From: Geosiphon pyriformis | Taxonomy: Eukaryota > Glomeromycota > Glomeromycetes > Archaeosporales > Geosiphonaceae | DNA: 39,806 bases | Reading direction: 5' to 3' | Assembly: GCA_016748015.1 (NCBI GenBank) | Contig: JAAOMT010000082.1 | Span: forward strand, 4,031-43,836 | Part shown: positions 1 through 10,598 of the stretch, one piece after another | Numbering within the stretch: the first letter of the stretch is position 1 | Layout of the letters: every line of letters starts with the position of its first letter | The notes under the pieces: generated by a model | What the model saw: the letters and a program-made list of their open reading frames with translations, nothing else | Told to the model about the DNA's origin: nothing | The model's database searches: none | Position numbers and translations under genes: made by a program

Positions 1-1482
1 CTTAATACAGATATTTTTTAGAAATAGTTATGGCTTAATAACTTCATGAAATTTTAAAAGCAAATTACACATCAAATTATTATACAATAATAATTATTCT
101 AATGAGGCAATATTGTTTAATATTAAAATAACAAACTCAATTTAAAATGTTATTCAATAAAATGGGTTTCTAAAATTCATGTAATAAACTAATTTTTTTT
201 AGTTTTACATTAATAAATAAGTTTATGTCATTAAGATATTAATTTAAACTAAAATAATCATCTGTTCAAACATTTTATTTATATTCTTATTAAATATCCA
301 CTTAATTAATAATAAAACTTAACTTCATAATTTTAAATAATAATTATTACATTGAAAATTTTCAAAACATTGAAATTTTTTCTTTATATTAATATATCAA
401 TTCAATATTATTTCATTTTATTTATTTGAGAAATTATCAATTATCATTGGATTTTGTTAAAGAGATATAAAAAATTTAAAACAAAATGCTAATTACTCAA
501 TTCTTATTTCTATTACTTTCAAACAATATGTAAAAATTACCACATTTCTTTTCTCATATTTTATTAATAAGTAAAGATTGAATTTTGGATATTTCCTTTA
601 CAAAACTCAAATTAAACCATTTTTAATATTAAAACTATTAATAAATTGTTATTATGAAAATTTGACAGAAAATTTTTATAAAAAGAAATACTTGAATCAA
701 AAATCAAATAAAAACATTAATTTCAATATTTAACTGAAATAATTAAAATATTTGGTATATACATAATATTTATTGGTATTTATATTACAATTACTTAGTT
801 TTTTAGTGTTTGCTATTACTAAATACAAAAACTACAGTTTAACTTTTTAAAGAAAATAAAATAAAAAACATTTTAATTAATAGTCTAATAGAAAAATATG
901 TTTTTACATAAATATTCTTGCTAAAAAACTCTTTATATTTATAAATTTTCACATTTACGAATAAGATAGGTAAATTTCATAACTAAAAAAATCATATAAG
1001 ATTAAATATAAAAATTTAATTCTTTATTCAAATTTTTTATTTGTTTTAACCATTTTAAATTAATAAATCTCAAGTGCTTAATGAATTGATCAAGTTTATT
1101 ATTGTGTGCTAATAATACAATTCAGATCTAAAAATATATTTATATAAAAAAATATTATTTTTTGATAATTGTATTAAATAAAAAACTTGCAATGTTTTAA
1201 GATTAACTGACTTTTATAACTTGTCATATGATACTTACTTTGTATTTTTTTAAAATTAAAAAATAAGTTTATTAAAATTAGTTTAAATGCTTTTTTCTAA
1301 TATTTTGCTGTTTTTTGCTTATTATAGTATTATTTAAGATTATTTTGTATATTTGTATTTTTTGCTTTTGTTGTTTTTAAATAGAATTTAATGATTTTTC
1401 CAAATTTTTGTCATTTTTAATGTATTATTGTAAGATTTAAATTATCATTATAAAAAATATCATTTTTGCTAATAACAATAGG
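1..1482. other. AT-rich tract, no gene recognised
   Basis: Almost only A and T with short homopolymer runs and imperfect repeats; no open frame of useful length on either strand. The next block (1483-1772) is the RNase H part of a plus-strand gypsy element, so the upstream RT part of that copy would be expected here, but I cannot align it with confidence. It may be too decayed to read or may have been deleted. Confidence 0.6.
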
Positions 1483-1772
1483 AAACTTATTTAAGCTCCA
1501 ATATTAATCTACTTAGATTACAGCAAACTATTCATTATTATTATTAAAAACAGTACTATTACAAAAAGAATTAAATAGACAAAAACATTCAGTAATATAT
1601 GTTAACAAAAGTTAAAGTTTAGCTAAAAAGAACTATAACACTTTAGCATTAAAACATTTAGCCATTTATTGAGCTATTATTAAATAAAAGAAATACTTAA
1701 GTCAAAAATTTAATATATATACTAATCACAAAGTATTAACATTGATTTAAAAGCAAAAATTTGGAAATAATA
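1483..1772 (+). pseudogene. Gypsy RNase H fragment (copy B)
   Basis: Translating the plus strand with frame changes gives a decayed match to the RNase H region of G1 (minus strand, near 18880-19150): an APILIYLD-like start, then HLAIY-stop-AIIK-stop-KKYLSQKF and a YTNHK motif where G1 has YTDHK. The two stops replace Trp codons and the catalytic Asp reads Asn, all explicable by G-to-A changes. The fragment breaks off just after the KQKFGNN residues that match KQEFRDK of G1. Not functional. Confidence 0.8.
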
Positions 1773-1853
1773 TTACTAAAAGACTTAAATAGTTCTGGAA
1801 ATTTGGATTTTGGATGTATTCATTTCCTGAATTTTATTTGTATAATCTTAATA

Positions 1854-2722
1854 ACTGGTGTTATCAAAGATTTTTGGTCTCTTTTTTTGAATGTTTTTAA
1901 TGCCTGTTAACTGTAAATTCATGTTTTCTGAAAGTAGTTAAACCTCTGATAACTGAATTTATCTTTAAATTATCTCCTATAATTTGAACTGCTGGGCTTA
2001 TAAGTAGAATGACCAATTCTATGCCAGTTATTTTATGTAGTTATGGTGTAGTAAACATCAACTCTTTTCCAAAAATTGCTTATCTGGAAGCCCACTAAAA
2101 ATGTGTAATTACTTTGCTGTAAAAGTTAACTCTTTTACAGAAATTTTATCTGTAGACTATCTTAAAAATTATGATAAGAAAAGTAAAAAAAAATAAAAAA
2201 AAATAAAAAAAATGAAATATTTTCAAGAAAAAAGTTTTCTATTTAAGCCTGAAGTTACTAACAGATTATTGAAATTAGTAGCTAATCAATTTCAAAATAT
2301 TAGTTAGTTTTTGTAAATTTCAAGTATAATAATTAAGAATTTGGTTTTTGAATATTTAATTTTTATTTGATTTTGTAAGAATGTATAAAAGATAATTTGT
2401 TTTAATAAAAATATCTAAAGTAAGATATATTTTCTTGAAGAGAGAAGTTTTTTTTTTATACAACTTGCTGTAGTACTAGTTTTTGAATTTGCACTTTTCT
2501 TTTTGCTATAATTTCGGCAAATTAAAGATACATTTTAGCAAACTACAAGTTATTTCTACAAATTATTAATTATTTCAGCCAATTTCTACTAATTTTGGCA
2601 AATTTTTAAATATTAAATGGTTCAGGGTATTGTGTAATTTAATTATCTTAATTTCTATAGTACAAATCGGATTATTAATTAAATAATAATATTTAATAAT
2701 TTGATTAACTAATAAGTAATAA
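1854..2722 (-). repeat. Unclassified dispersed repeat R, copy 1
   Basis: About 870 bp that matches 36040-36920 in reverse complement along nearly its whole length. Alignable blocks include the ends, a five-unit 20-bp tandem array and a pair of related ~50-bp motifs with GTAAAAGTTAACTCTTTTAC-type cores around 2065-2165. No open reading frame and no clear terminal inverted repeat. It interrupts copy A between protease-proximal and gag sequence, so it behaves like an inserted element. This copy keeps more G+C than the second. It could be a solo LTR of another family, a non-autonomous DNA transposon or another short element; the sequence does not decide. Confidence 0.65.
2511..2611. repeat. 20-bp tandem array inside repeat R
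   Basis: Five imperfect units of 20-21 bp starting at 2511, 2532, 2552, 2572 and 2592, with consensus close to ATTTTGGCAAATTANNNATT. The same array, inverted and AT-shifted, is at about 36152-36270 in the second copy of R, so it is an ancestral part of the repeat. Confidence 0.8.
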
Positions 2723-4432
2723 TTAAAATAATAATAATATATACTAATTAATATAAGAAATTAGAAGAATAATTTTATGCTAATTAATTGGTTATTTAAT
2801 TTTGTTCTACAATCTATTTTTAAGTATTCTTGTTTATTACAGTAATGACAAATACATGTTTTTTGTTGTCATAATTGATTTAATAATGATAGATATAATT
2901 AATTAGAACCATAATTATAGTTTTCTAGATTATTATAATATTGAAAAAACTGATAAATTGTTTAATTATTAATTAAGTATTCCTCAATCTTTTGGTTGAT
3001 TGTTTTTTAAAATTGTTTTAATTTGGTATCTAACTCAAATGATTTGTTTATTACTAGATTTACAATTTGGGTGTAATTGGCTTTGAGTTTAGCTAACTCA
3101 AAATCTTTAGTATAAGTAACTGTACTTTGAAGTGTAATTAAATGTAATAAGCATATTTGTTATAACAAATTGCTGTATAATCTATAAATAAATTGATTCA
3201 AAATCTGTAATATTGTAAAATAGTCAGTATTAATTACTTGAATTTGGCATAAATTTTTGTAAAAATGTTCTAAATAAGTGATAATTGCTTTGTTATTACT
3301 TTGCTTAATTGTAGTAAAACCAGTTAATAACCAATTAATGCTGTTGTAATTATTGAAATATTGTAGAAAAACGACTTGGAATGTGTTAAAAGTTTGTGGT
3401 TTGTTGACTAGGCTCTAATACTACAAGTTAGTTATATCTTGTAAAAAGTAGAGAATTATTTAAATAACTTTAGTGTTATTTTATTCATTGGTTGCAATAG
3501 CTTTTACCATATCATTTAATTATGCTTAAGTGTTATTTTGTTTACTGGTAAATTTTTTAAGTTTAAAAATTGATGCATATGTTATTTGTCCTAAAAGTAA
3601 ATCAATTGGTGATTAATAGAGATGACTATTAGTATAATAGAAGAATTAATTTAGATAACTGAAGGTAAATTATTGTTAATAATAGAAGTAGAGTTTGAAT
3701 TTTTTGGGTTTTGCTAAGTTTAAACTTCTGGATTATTTGGAATTGGGTTTTAATTGTTGTTTTTTTATTGTGGTTTTCTTTTTCTTTTGATTCAATTTTT
3801 GTTCAATTATTAATAAATTCGAAATTTGATTGAAGTGGCAATGTTTAGAGTTCTAATAAAGTTGTTAGTTGTAATTTAAATTTTTTAAATAAATTGTTAT
3901 AGGTTTTTAATAGTTTAATTTTTTTTTAATTACTTTAAAATAGTATTCATGCTAATAGTATTTTTGATGTAGATATAACTGTTAATATTATCTAAATAGT
4001 ACTTTTGGGCTTATAATAATATGATATGTAAATGGGTAAAATAACTCTTAGTTTTTTTCAAATAAGCAGTTATATTTTTTTTGGTGTTTTTGTTAGGATT
4101 TTAACTTTTTTTTTCTTTGTTTGCAAAGATAATAAGATTAATGTAATAAACAGATAATTTTGTGGAAGTGTAGTGCTTTAAAGTAATTTACTGTAGAAAT
4201 TTTTAAAAGTGGTTTTTGAATTTTCTTGGTCTTTTAAGTAAAATATAATTTTTTTATTAACATAAAAGTTGAAAGCTAATTCTGCTAGTCAATAATTACT
4301 TGTTAGTTTAAAGTAAGTTTGATAATATTGAAATAAAGTCTTTGTAAATCTCAAGTGATTTGTTCTTATTATTTCTAATTTTGCCACTATTTTGAATAAT
4401 AGATGTTAATACTGGTTTTCTGTTAGATTATA
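2723..4432 (-). pseudogene. Decayed gag of gypsy copy A
   Basis: Aligns at the nucleotide level with the gag of G1 (23155-24966), including the zinc-knuckle region (about 2800-2870), the gag core (about 3150-3500) and the N-terminal part (about 4200-4400). No frame stays open. Where the two differ, this copy mostly has A or T opposite G or C in G1. The product in an active element would be the capsid/nucleocapsid part of the gag-pol polyprotein. Here it is a fossil. Confidence 0.75.
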
Positions 4433-4449
4433 TCTTATAGAAAGCACTA
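4433..4449 (-). other. Primer-binding site remnant (copy A)
   Basis: Immediately inside the LTR start at 4452, the plus strand reads TCTTATAGAAAGCACTA. This aligns with the G1 site (24981-24997, CCTCACAGAGAGCACCA), with transitions accounting for most of the differences. The position two bases from the LTR edge is the same in both copies. Confidence 0.6.
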
Positions 4450-4451
4450 AA

Positions 4452-5246
4452 TATTACAGATAATAATTTGAAGTATTAAAACAAATAACAAATCTGTAAC
4501 TTGATGCTTAATAATTATTCTTAATAATAATTTTTGAAGATTTTGGTATTTAAAGGTTTTGGTTAAGTTTTTTGTATAATAAATAAAAATTCAAGTAATG
4601 GTTTTTTCTCAATTTTTGTTTTTAGCATAATAACTTGTTTAATCTGGCAGTTATGTTCTTTTAGTAAGCTATTCTTAAGTTTTCTGTTCTTGTTTTATGA
4701 GTTTTTTACCAGATTATTTTTGATATTAATTACTCAGTGCTTAATTTTTTAATCAATTAGTAAATAACAAAACCAAATAAAACATTAGTATCTTGTCAAT
4801 AGTCATGATCAAGAGTTATTGGTCTAGTATAGTTAAATATTGAATTTTATTAACATGAATTATTGATAATATGAAAGTAATTAATATTTTTTAATCAAGC
4901 AATAATAATATAAATTGAATAGTAATAGATATTTTTATTAATATAAATATAATTCTACTTTAAATTATAGAAAACTATTTTTTAAAAAGAAAAATATTTG
5001 TTAATTATTAATTAGTTATTATTATTCTGTTTTTTTTTGTTTTTAATACTTTTGTTATATATACATAATTCGTGTTATATAAGATTTTACACATTTCTAC
5101 TTTTTTTTATGCTATTTTTTAAAAATGTGCTTATTCTTAAAAATGTCCTTATTTATTAATTACAATTTTTTTATTGGTTTATTTTTTTATGATCTGTTTT
5201 TTTTATCTTTTTTTGTATTTTTTTTTATGATTAACAATAATTGTCA
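4452..5246 (-). repeat. 5' LTR of gypsy copy A
   Basis: On the plus strand it starts TATTACAG (TGTTACAG in G1) and runs to about 5246 (…TTGTCA); the element strand would begin TGACAATT. It aligns with the G1 5' LTR (25000-25901) and, inverted, with the copy B LTR (7419-8282). It contains a TATA-like stretch at 5055-5068 on the element strand and, upstream of it in element terms, a short tandem pair around 5116-5155. The outer boundary is set by where similarity to the copy B LTR ends. Confidence 0.7.
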
Positions 5247-6615
5247 TGTAAAATAGAAAATAGAATTATTACTATTCAATTATATAGTACACTATAAAAA
5301 AAAAGAAATACCAATAACTTGTTACAAATAAAACATTTCAATTCAAAAATATTTCAAAAAATAAATACATAAAAATATTAACAATTCTAATATTATATTA
5401 ATACTCAATAGTTTAAAAAAAAATTATCTCAAAAAAAACAAAACAACATAAAACAACAATTAAAATACTTTATTACTTACCAAAATATATTTTATTGAAA
5501 AAACAAAAAAGATTTAAACCAATTATTTAAAGTAATTACAAAACCAGAGAAAAAAACAGTACTATTTAATATATACTCAGATTCAATAGCAGAACATTTT
5601 TATAAAAAAGCAAACATGAAAAAACTCCAAAAAAATACTATTAGCTATCAATATATTTAAACATTATTTAATATGTTCAAAATTGTGATGTTTATTAAAA
5701 AAAAAGAAAAACAAAACCCAATAAATAATTAAAACCAATTAAAGTAAGACAACTAATTGATCAAATTGGAATTAACTTAATAAAATCATTAATAATAACT
5801 AGCAAATATAATTAATATATAGCAATAGTCATTAACTATTTTACAAAATAGCCAAAAGTTAAAATCATTCAAAGAGCAAATTCAAAATCTGTAGGTAAAT
5901 TTATATACCAAAATTTGATTTATTGATATAAATATTTAAAAAAATTGTTATTAAATTAAGAAACTTATTTTGTAAACAAAATATTAACAGAATTAAGTCA
6001 AAAATTTGGAATTAAATATTATTATTTTTATATTATCTACAAACAAATAACTTAATCAAAAGATTTAACAAAACATTATACAAAACAATAGCTAAAATTA
6101 GCCAAAAAAACCAGAACAAATAAAATTTGTTTATATTATCAGTATTATTTGCTTATTAGATAATAAAATAAAATATTATATAAATAATATTATTTAAACT
6201 AGTTATAAAAAAACAGCAATATTATTAGTTAAGATAGATATCAATACATATTTAATAAAACCAATAACAGAAGCCAATATTTAAGAAACATTGCTGAAAA
6301 AAACATATAACTTAATAAAACTTTAGAAAACAAAAAATGAAAAGCAGTTAATAATATACAAAAATCATAAAAAAATGACATAATAATCAATTACCAAATA
6401 AATTGGTCAAATTCAGAATTGAAAACAAAGTATTTTTACATTATATCAAAACAAAAAAACAATAGAGTAAAAAGTTTAACTTCAAATAAAATAATCTATT
6501 TTACATTAAAAAAATTCAAAAAAATAGAGCTTATAAATTAAGATAAAATAACAAAATTTTAATCAAAGTAGCACATGATAATTGATTGAAACCATATTAC
6601 AATATAGTTATATTA
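5247..6615 (+). pseudogene. Gypsy RNase H end, linker and integrase (copy B)
   Basis: The first codons continue the RNase H interrupted at 1772 (an IVHYKK block matching TIHYKK of G1). A linker then matches G1 18522-18749. The integrase begins near 5540: zinc-finger region (PEKKTVLFN…), a decayed catalytic core, and a C-terminal part (NKVFLHY… to LKPYYN near 6600). That C-terminal tail, likely the DNA-binding domain, is absent from G1, which stops at the equivalent of KVLL. Many stops sit at former Trp, Gln and Arg codons, and frames change several times. Confidence 0.75.
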
Positions 6616-7418
6616 TTTATCAATAATATTCTACAACTAAGAATACAAAGAATATTAGTCAAATTAGATAAAATTTTACAAGATTTGGAATTAATTATAA
6701 TTATTAAAAAAAATGCAAAAAAGTAAATTAAGTTAATAGTATATAAAAACACAGTATATATAACAAAAGCAACAATAAAAGATAAAAATCTCAAACCACA
6801 TCCACACAATAACACAACAATTATTTTAAGTTATAAATCAACAACAATTAAACATAAAAATAATTATTAATTTTAAATAATTTGTTATAAAACACAAAAA
6901 AAAAAGCAAAAATTATTTTATATTAGCAACCACAAAACAAACAAAGCACTAATCAAATAAAATTATAGAAAAAGTAAAAACCACTTTTAGAAAAATACTA
7001 ATTACTATTTCAATTGAAAAATTAATTAAGAAAAATTGAAAGCTATAAATAAAACAATTTCTAATAGCATATTGCTACTATCAGTTAAAACAAAAGCTAA
7101 ACATTTAGAAATTATATATTAACAAATCCAAAAAATCTTCAATCAAAAAATAGTACAACAAATTAAAAACTTTATCAAAAAAAAACAAATTCTATACTAT
7201 ACATCAAAACAATTTATCAATTATATATTATATTTTATAATTATTTAGAAATACTACTATTTTTAGACATAAAAACAATAACTATTAACCAGTAGAAAAA
7301 AATAACCAATTCTTAATTCAAAGACATAAGAACCAAAATTGAACAAATAATATTAGAAAAAAAAGTAATAAACTTAATTCAAAATAAAAATTTCAATAGA
7401 ACTTAATACTATAAAAAA
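6616..7418 (+). other. Post-integrase region of copy B, function unknown
   Basis: About 800 bp between the integrase C-terminus and the 3' LTR. In the integrase frame it reads as Lys/Asn/Ile-rich sequence with stops and no recognised domain. The minus-strand frames in this region are AT artefacts. No counterpart exists in G1, where a deletion joins integrase to the middle of the LTR. It could be an extra C-terminal domain or a long 3' untranslated region. Confidence 0.45.
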
Positions 7419-8282
7419 AGATAATATTATTCATAGAAAAAAAATACAAAAAAAAGATAAAAAACAGATTATAAAATAGACTAATAAGAAAATAGTATTT
7501 AATAAGTAAGTATATTTTTAGAAAATTATAGCATATTTTTAGAAAATTACAACATATTTTTAAGAATGAGTACATTTCCAGAAAATAATGTAAAAAAAAA
7601 TAAAAATATGTTAAATTTTATATAATATAAATTATGTATATATAGTAAAAGTATTAAAAACAAAAAAAAAAAACAGAAACAAATAATTAATAGTTAGCAA
7701 ATACTTTTTTTTCAAAAAATAGTTTTTTATAACTTAAAGTAGAATTATATTCATATTAATAAAATATTTATTATTATCTAATTTATATTATTATTGTTTA
7801 ATTAAGAAATATTAATCACATTTATATTATCAACAACCTATGTTGATAGAATCTAATATTTAACTATATTGAACTAATAATTTTTGATTATGGCTATTAA
7901 CAAAATATTAATTTTTTATTTCTTTTCATATTTTTTTTATTTTTTTTTATTTTTATTTTTTTGTTATTTATTAATTAATTAAAAGATTAAGTATTGAGTA
8001 ATTAACATAAAGAATAGCCTAGTAAAAAATCCATAAAACAAGAATAAAAAACTTAAAGATAGTTTATTAAAAGAGCATAACTGCCAAATTAAACCAGTCA
8101 CTATACTAAAAAAAAAATTTTACAAAAGAAACAACCAGTTTGAATTTTTGTTTATTATACAAAAAATTTAACCAAAATCTTTAGATCACAAAACTTTCAG
8201 AAATTATTATTATCAATAACTATTAAATACCAAATTACAGATTTGTTATTTATTTCAACATCCCAAATAATCATCTGTAACA
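7419..8282 (+). repeat. 3' LTR of gypsy copy B
   Basis: About 864 bp ending in CTGTAACA at 8282, homologous to the LTRs at 4452-5246, 25000-25901 and 25902-26755. The start near 7419 is set from the alignment with the copy A LTR; the expected TG is decayed. U3 carries a 20-21-bp tandem array (7511-7590). A TATA-like TTATGTATATATAG at 7632-7645 is followed by an A-rich tract. The base after 8282 is already LINE ORF2 sequence. Confidence 0.75.
7511..7590. repeat. 21-bp tandem array in the copy B LTR
   Basis: Four units beginning at 7511, 7532, 7553 and 7573, consensus near CATATTTTTAGAAAATTACAA. It lies upstream of the TATA-like element in the LTR U3. Relatives of the unit appear inverted in copy A (about 5116-5155). 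Confidence 0.8.
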
Positions 8283-10375
8283 GTGTGTATAATAAGTATA
8301 ATGTCTTAAAAAAAGATAATTTTTTGGTTTTGGCAGATATTTTAATTTAGTTTTCTATTTTGTTATAAGCTTAGTAATTAAAAATGCTTTAAAAAAAACA
8401 AAAAATTTAGCTAGTGTTTTAGAATATGCAAAAAACTTATAATTTAGTAGATTAATTACATTTGCAAAAATGCTTATTAAAGATTAAAATATGTTTAAAG
8501 TTTATTAAATTTTTTAGTTATATTCATAATAGCTATATTAATAAAATTATGACAAATTTTGGCTTAATTAGTAAGTATACAGTTTATAATAATCTGAATA
8601 AAGTAAAATATTTTTTTTTATATAAAGAATTTTTTATAATCTATTTTATGTAAAGTCTGAAAACATAATTTTTTTTAGTTATAAAATTGATTTTAAATAT
8701 GTAATTAGAACCAATAAAGTTAAATTTTATATAAAATTGATGTTATTTTTAATAGTATATGTTTTTATTAATAATACAATTTGAATTAAACACAGTTATT
8801 TAGTTATGTAAAATATTTTAAATATTATTGATAAGCTTTTTAATATTAATAATATAGTTATTAATATGAAAATTTTAATTATAAATAATTTATTATATTA
8901 ATTATTAAATCTAATAAGCCTTACAAATATCTAGAAATTTATATATTATTAAAAAAATTTTTAATGTCAATTTTTTTTTAGTAATTGTTCAATAAAAAAT
9001 TATTTAACACAAACAATTTACATATTTGGTTTTTGCTGTTTTGTATCTTATTTTGTGCTATAAAATACAATTTAGTTTTGTTAATAAATATTTATATACA
9101 AAATAAAACCTAATTATTAAGCATAATTTAAAGTTTAATACTGATTTGTCAAAAAATTTTTCAAGTAATATAATGTATTATCTCTTATTTTACAATCTAA
9201 AATCTTTTAACCAAGCTTAAATTAAAAATAAAATTGCTTTTATTGCTAATTTTGCTAATATTAATAGCATTTTAAGATAGTTTTTAAATATAAGATTATA
9301 GATTTACAAGTTATTGTTTTTAAGTATTATTATAATTCTTTTGTTTTAGATATTATAAAAATTATTAAGTATTTTAAAATTGTCAAATTTTTGAAGTATT
9401 TTAGAATAATATTAACTAAACAATTTTTGAACAGTCTAAAAAAGTGTTTTTTTTAGAAAAATTTTTAATGTTAAAAATAATTAAATTTTAAGAGTTTTAA
9501 TTTTTTTGATGTTTAAATTTGTATTTTTAGAGAGTTTTGTAAATTTTAACTTATCTTTTCAAGTTTTTATTAAGTTAAATATATTAAATATATTAGATTT
9601 TTTTTAATATTAAATCTACTTTAAAAAATAACAATTCAAATCTTTACAGATAATTTTGTTAATAATTTTAGTTTATTTTTTGTTACTGGTAATATAACAA
9701 CATATTTTTTTAGTTTAAATTTATATATAAATATACAAGTAAACAATCTGTTCTTCTTAATTCTGATTGAATTATTAGTTTTTATTTTGTTTTTTAAGTG
9801 TGTTTTTTTTTATGTCAAAATTTTTTTAGATAGCCAAGTTACTATTAATGCTTATTATTTGAATTGTATTTGTTAAAACTCGATTTTAAAATTTTTATTA
9901 AATAAAGTATTATTATATGATTAATATTATTTATAATAAGAGTTTGTTTATTAAATAAATAAAAATAAAAAAATATTTAAAGATTATAAACAATAAATAT
10001 GCCAATGTTTTAACAAATCTTACAACCTATTCTGGTTTGATACTTTTTACTAATGTGTTTAAAAACTATATAATAGCTTGTAAAAAAGCTGTTTTAGATA
10101 ATATTATTTGAAAAATCTTATAAAAAATGAATTTTAGTGCCTAATATAATGAGTTTTTTGTATGTTAATAATATTAATTGAGAAGCAATAGTCTTAATAT
10201 GACATCTTAACTTATATATAACAACTGGTTTTACTAACAAATTCACAACAAATTTGTATATTTATATTGTAAAGACTTTGTATTATAAACTGCTAATAGT
10301 TATTAAAAAAAACTTTATAATAAACATTATTATAGTGTTTTTTGTGTACATTATAATAAAATTAAATTTTTTAAT
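8283..10375 (+). pseudogene. Decayed LINE ORF2 fragment (L2: RT to C-terminal Cys tail)
   Basis: Follows L1 and L3 ORF2 in order on the plus strand. A KDNFLVL block near 8320 matches NNFLVLK of L1, followed by RT, then an LIVYVFINNTI block (about 8745) where L3 has the FVDDTIW catalytic motif. RNase H-like sequence is near 9690-10040 (NNKYANVLTN matching NVKADTLAG). A tail near 10190-10375 reads LNLYITTGFTN, matching the PNLHMLTGFTS of L3. Frames are broken throughout and Asp codons read Asn. The left edge coincides with the end of the copy B LTR and the right edge is truncated before the expected stop. RNA-copying function is lost. Confidence 0.8.
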
Positions 10376-10598
10376 TATAGTTTTGTTTGTTAAAAAAACC
10401 AAGTAGTATAATATAGTCTTTTAATTGCATATTCAATTTTATGATACTTTTTGTCCAATACTAATTTGTTTTCTCTTATTATTTTTTAAGACTTAATTTT
10501 AAGTAAAAAAAAACACTTTTCTAAAAAAGAAGTTTTTTTTATTATTTTTTTCTTGCTAGTTTATTTTAATCATTTCTTTACCTAATAACTTTTTTATT
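10376..10598. other. Leader of LINE L1 / junction with L2
   Basis: About 220 bp of T-rich sequence between the truncated L2 and the first ATG of L1 ORF1. No gene. The exact 5' end of L1 cannot be fixed because no second copy with this leader is in the window; the leader of L3 is not clearly similar. Confidence 0.45.

Larger units (their letters stand above)
1773..5246 (-). mobile_element. Ty3/gypsy copy A, decayed, nested in copy B
   Basis: A minus-strand copy of the G1 family. From its 5' end (high coordinate) it has an LTR (4452-5246), a decayed primer-binding site, gag (2723-4432) and a short piece at 1773-1853 that aligns with G1 22755-22840, just before the protease. Protease, dUTPase, RT, integrase and 3' LTR are missing. 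Repeat R (1854-2722) occupies the place of the variable linker between zinc knuckle and protease. Both flanks are halves of copy B, whose frame resumes at 5247. A therefore seems to have landed in B and later lost its pol, or the junction arose by recombination. Confidence 0.7.
1483..8282 (+). mobile_element. Ty3/gypsy copy B, decayed, split by copy A
   Basis: A plus-strand relative of the G1 element (17130-25901). Its pieces are an RNase H fragment (1483-1772), the continuation of RNase H, the linker and integrase (5247-6615), a post-integrase stretch (6616-7418) and a 3' LTR (7419-8282) ending in CTGTAACA. The reading of 1772 continues at 5247: the codons just before the break match the G1 RNase H end and those just after match the next residues. 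The 1773-5246 stretch is therefore an insertion or rearrangement made of minus-strand sequence. The 3' LTR end abuts LINE RT sequence (L2), so B was probably inserted in L2. The gag and 5' LTR of B are not seen. Confidence 0.75.

Noticed and set aside
2511-2611. CRISPR-like array
   Set aside because: Units are contiguous 20-mers without spacers, in a eukaryotic repeat; no cas genes.
6597-8653. Small hydrophobic ORFs (6597-6815 minus, 7393-7575 minus, 8462-8653 plus)
   Set aside because: Phe/Ile/Tyr/Leu-rich translations of A/T runs lying over decayed gypsy and LINE sequence; the first two are on the wrong strand for it.
1-10375. Mitochondrial or organellar DNA because of the extreme AT content
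   Set aside because: The sequence aligns with nuclear-type gypsy and LINE elements in the same window, and no organellar gene or tRNA is visible.
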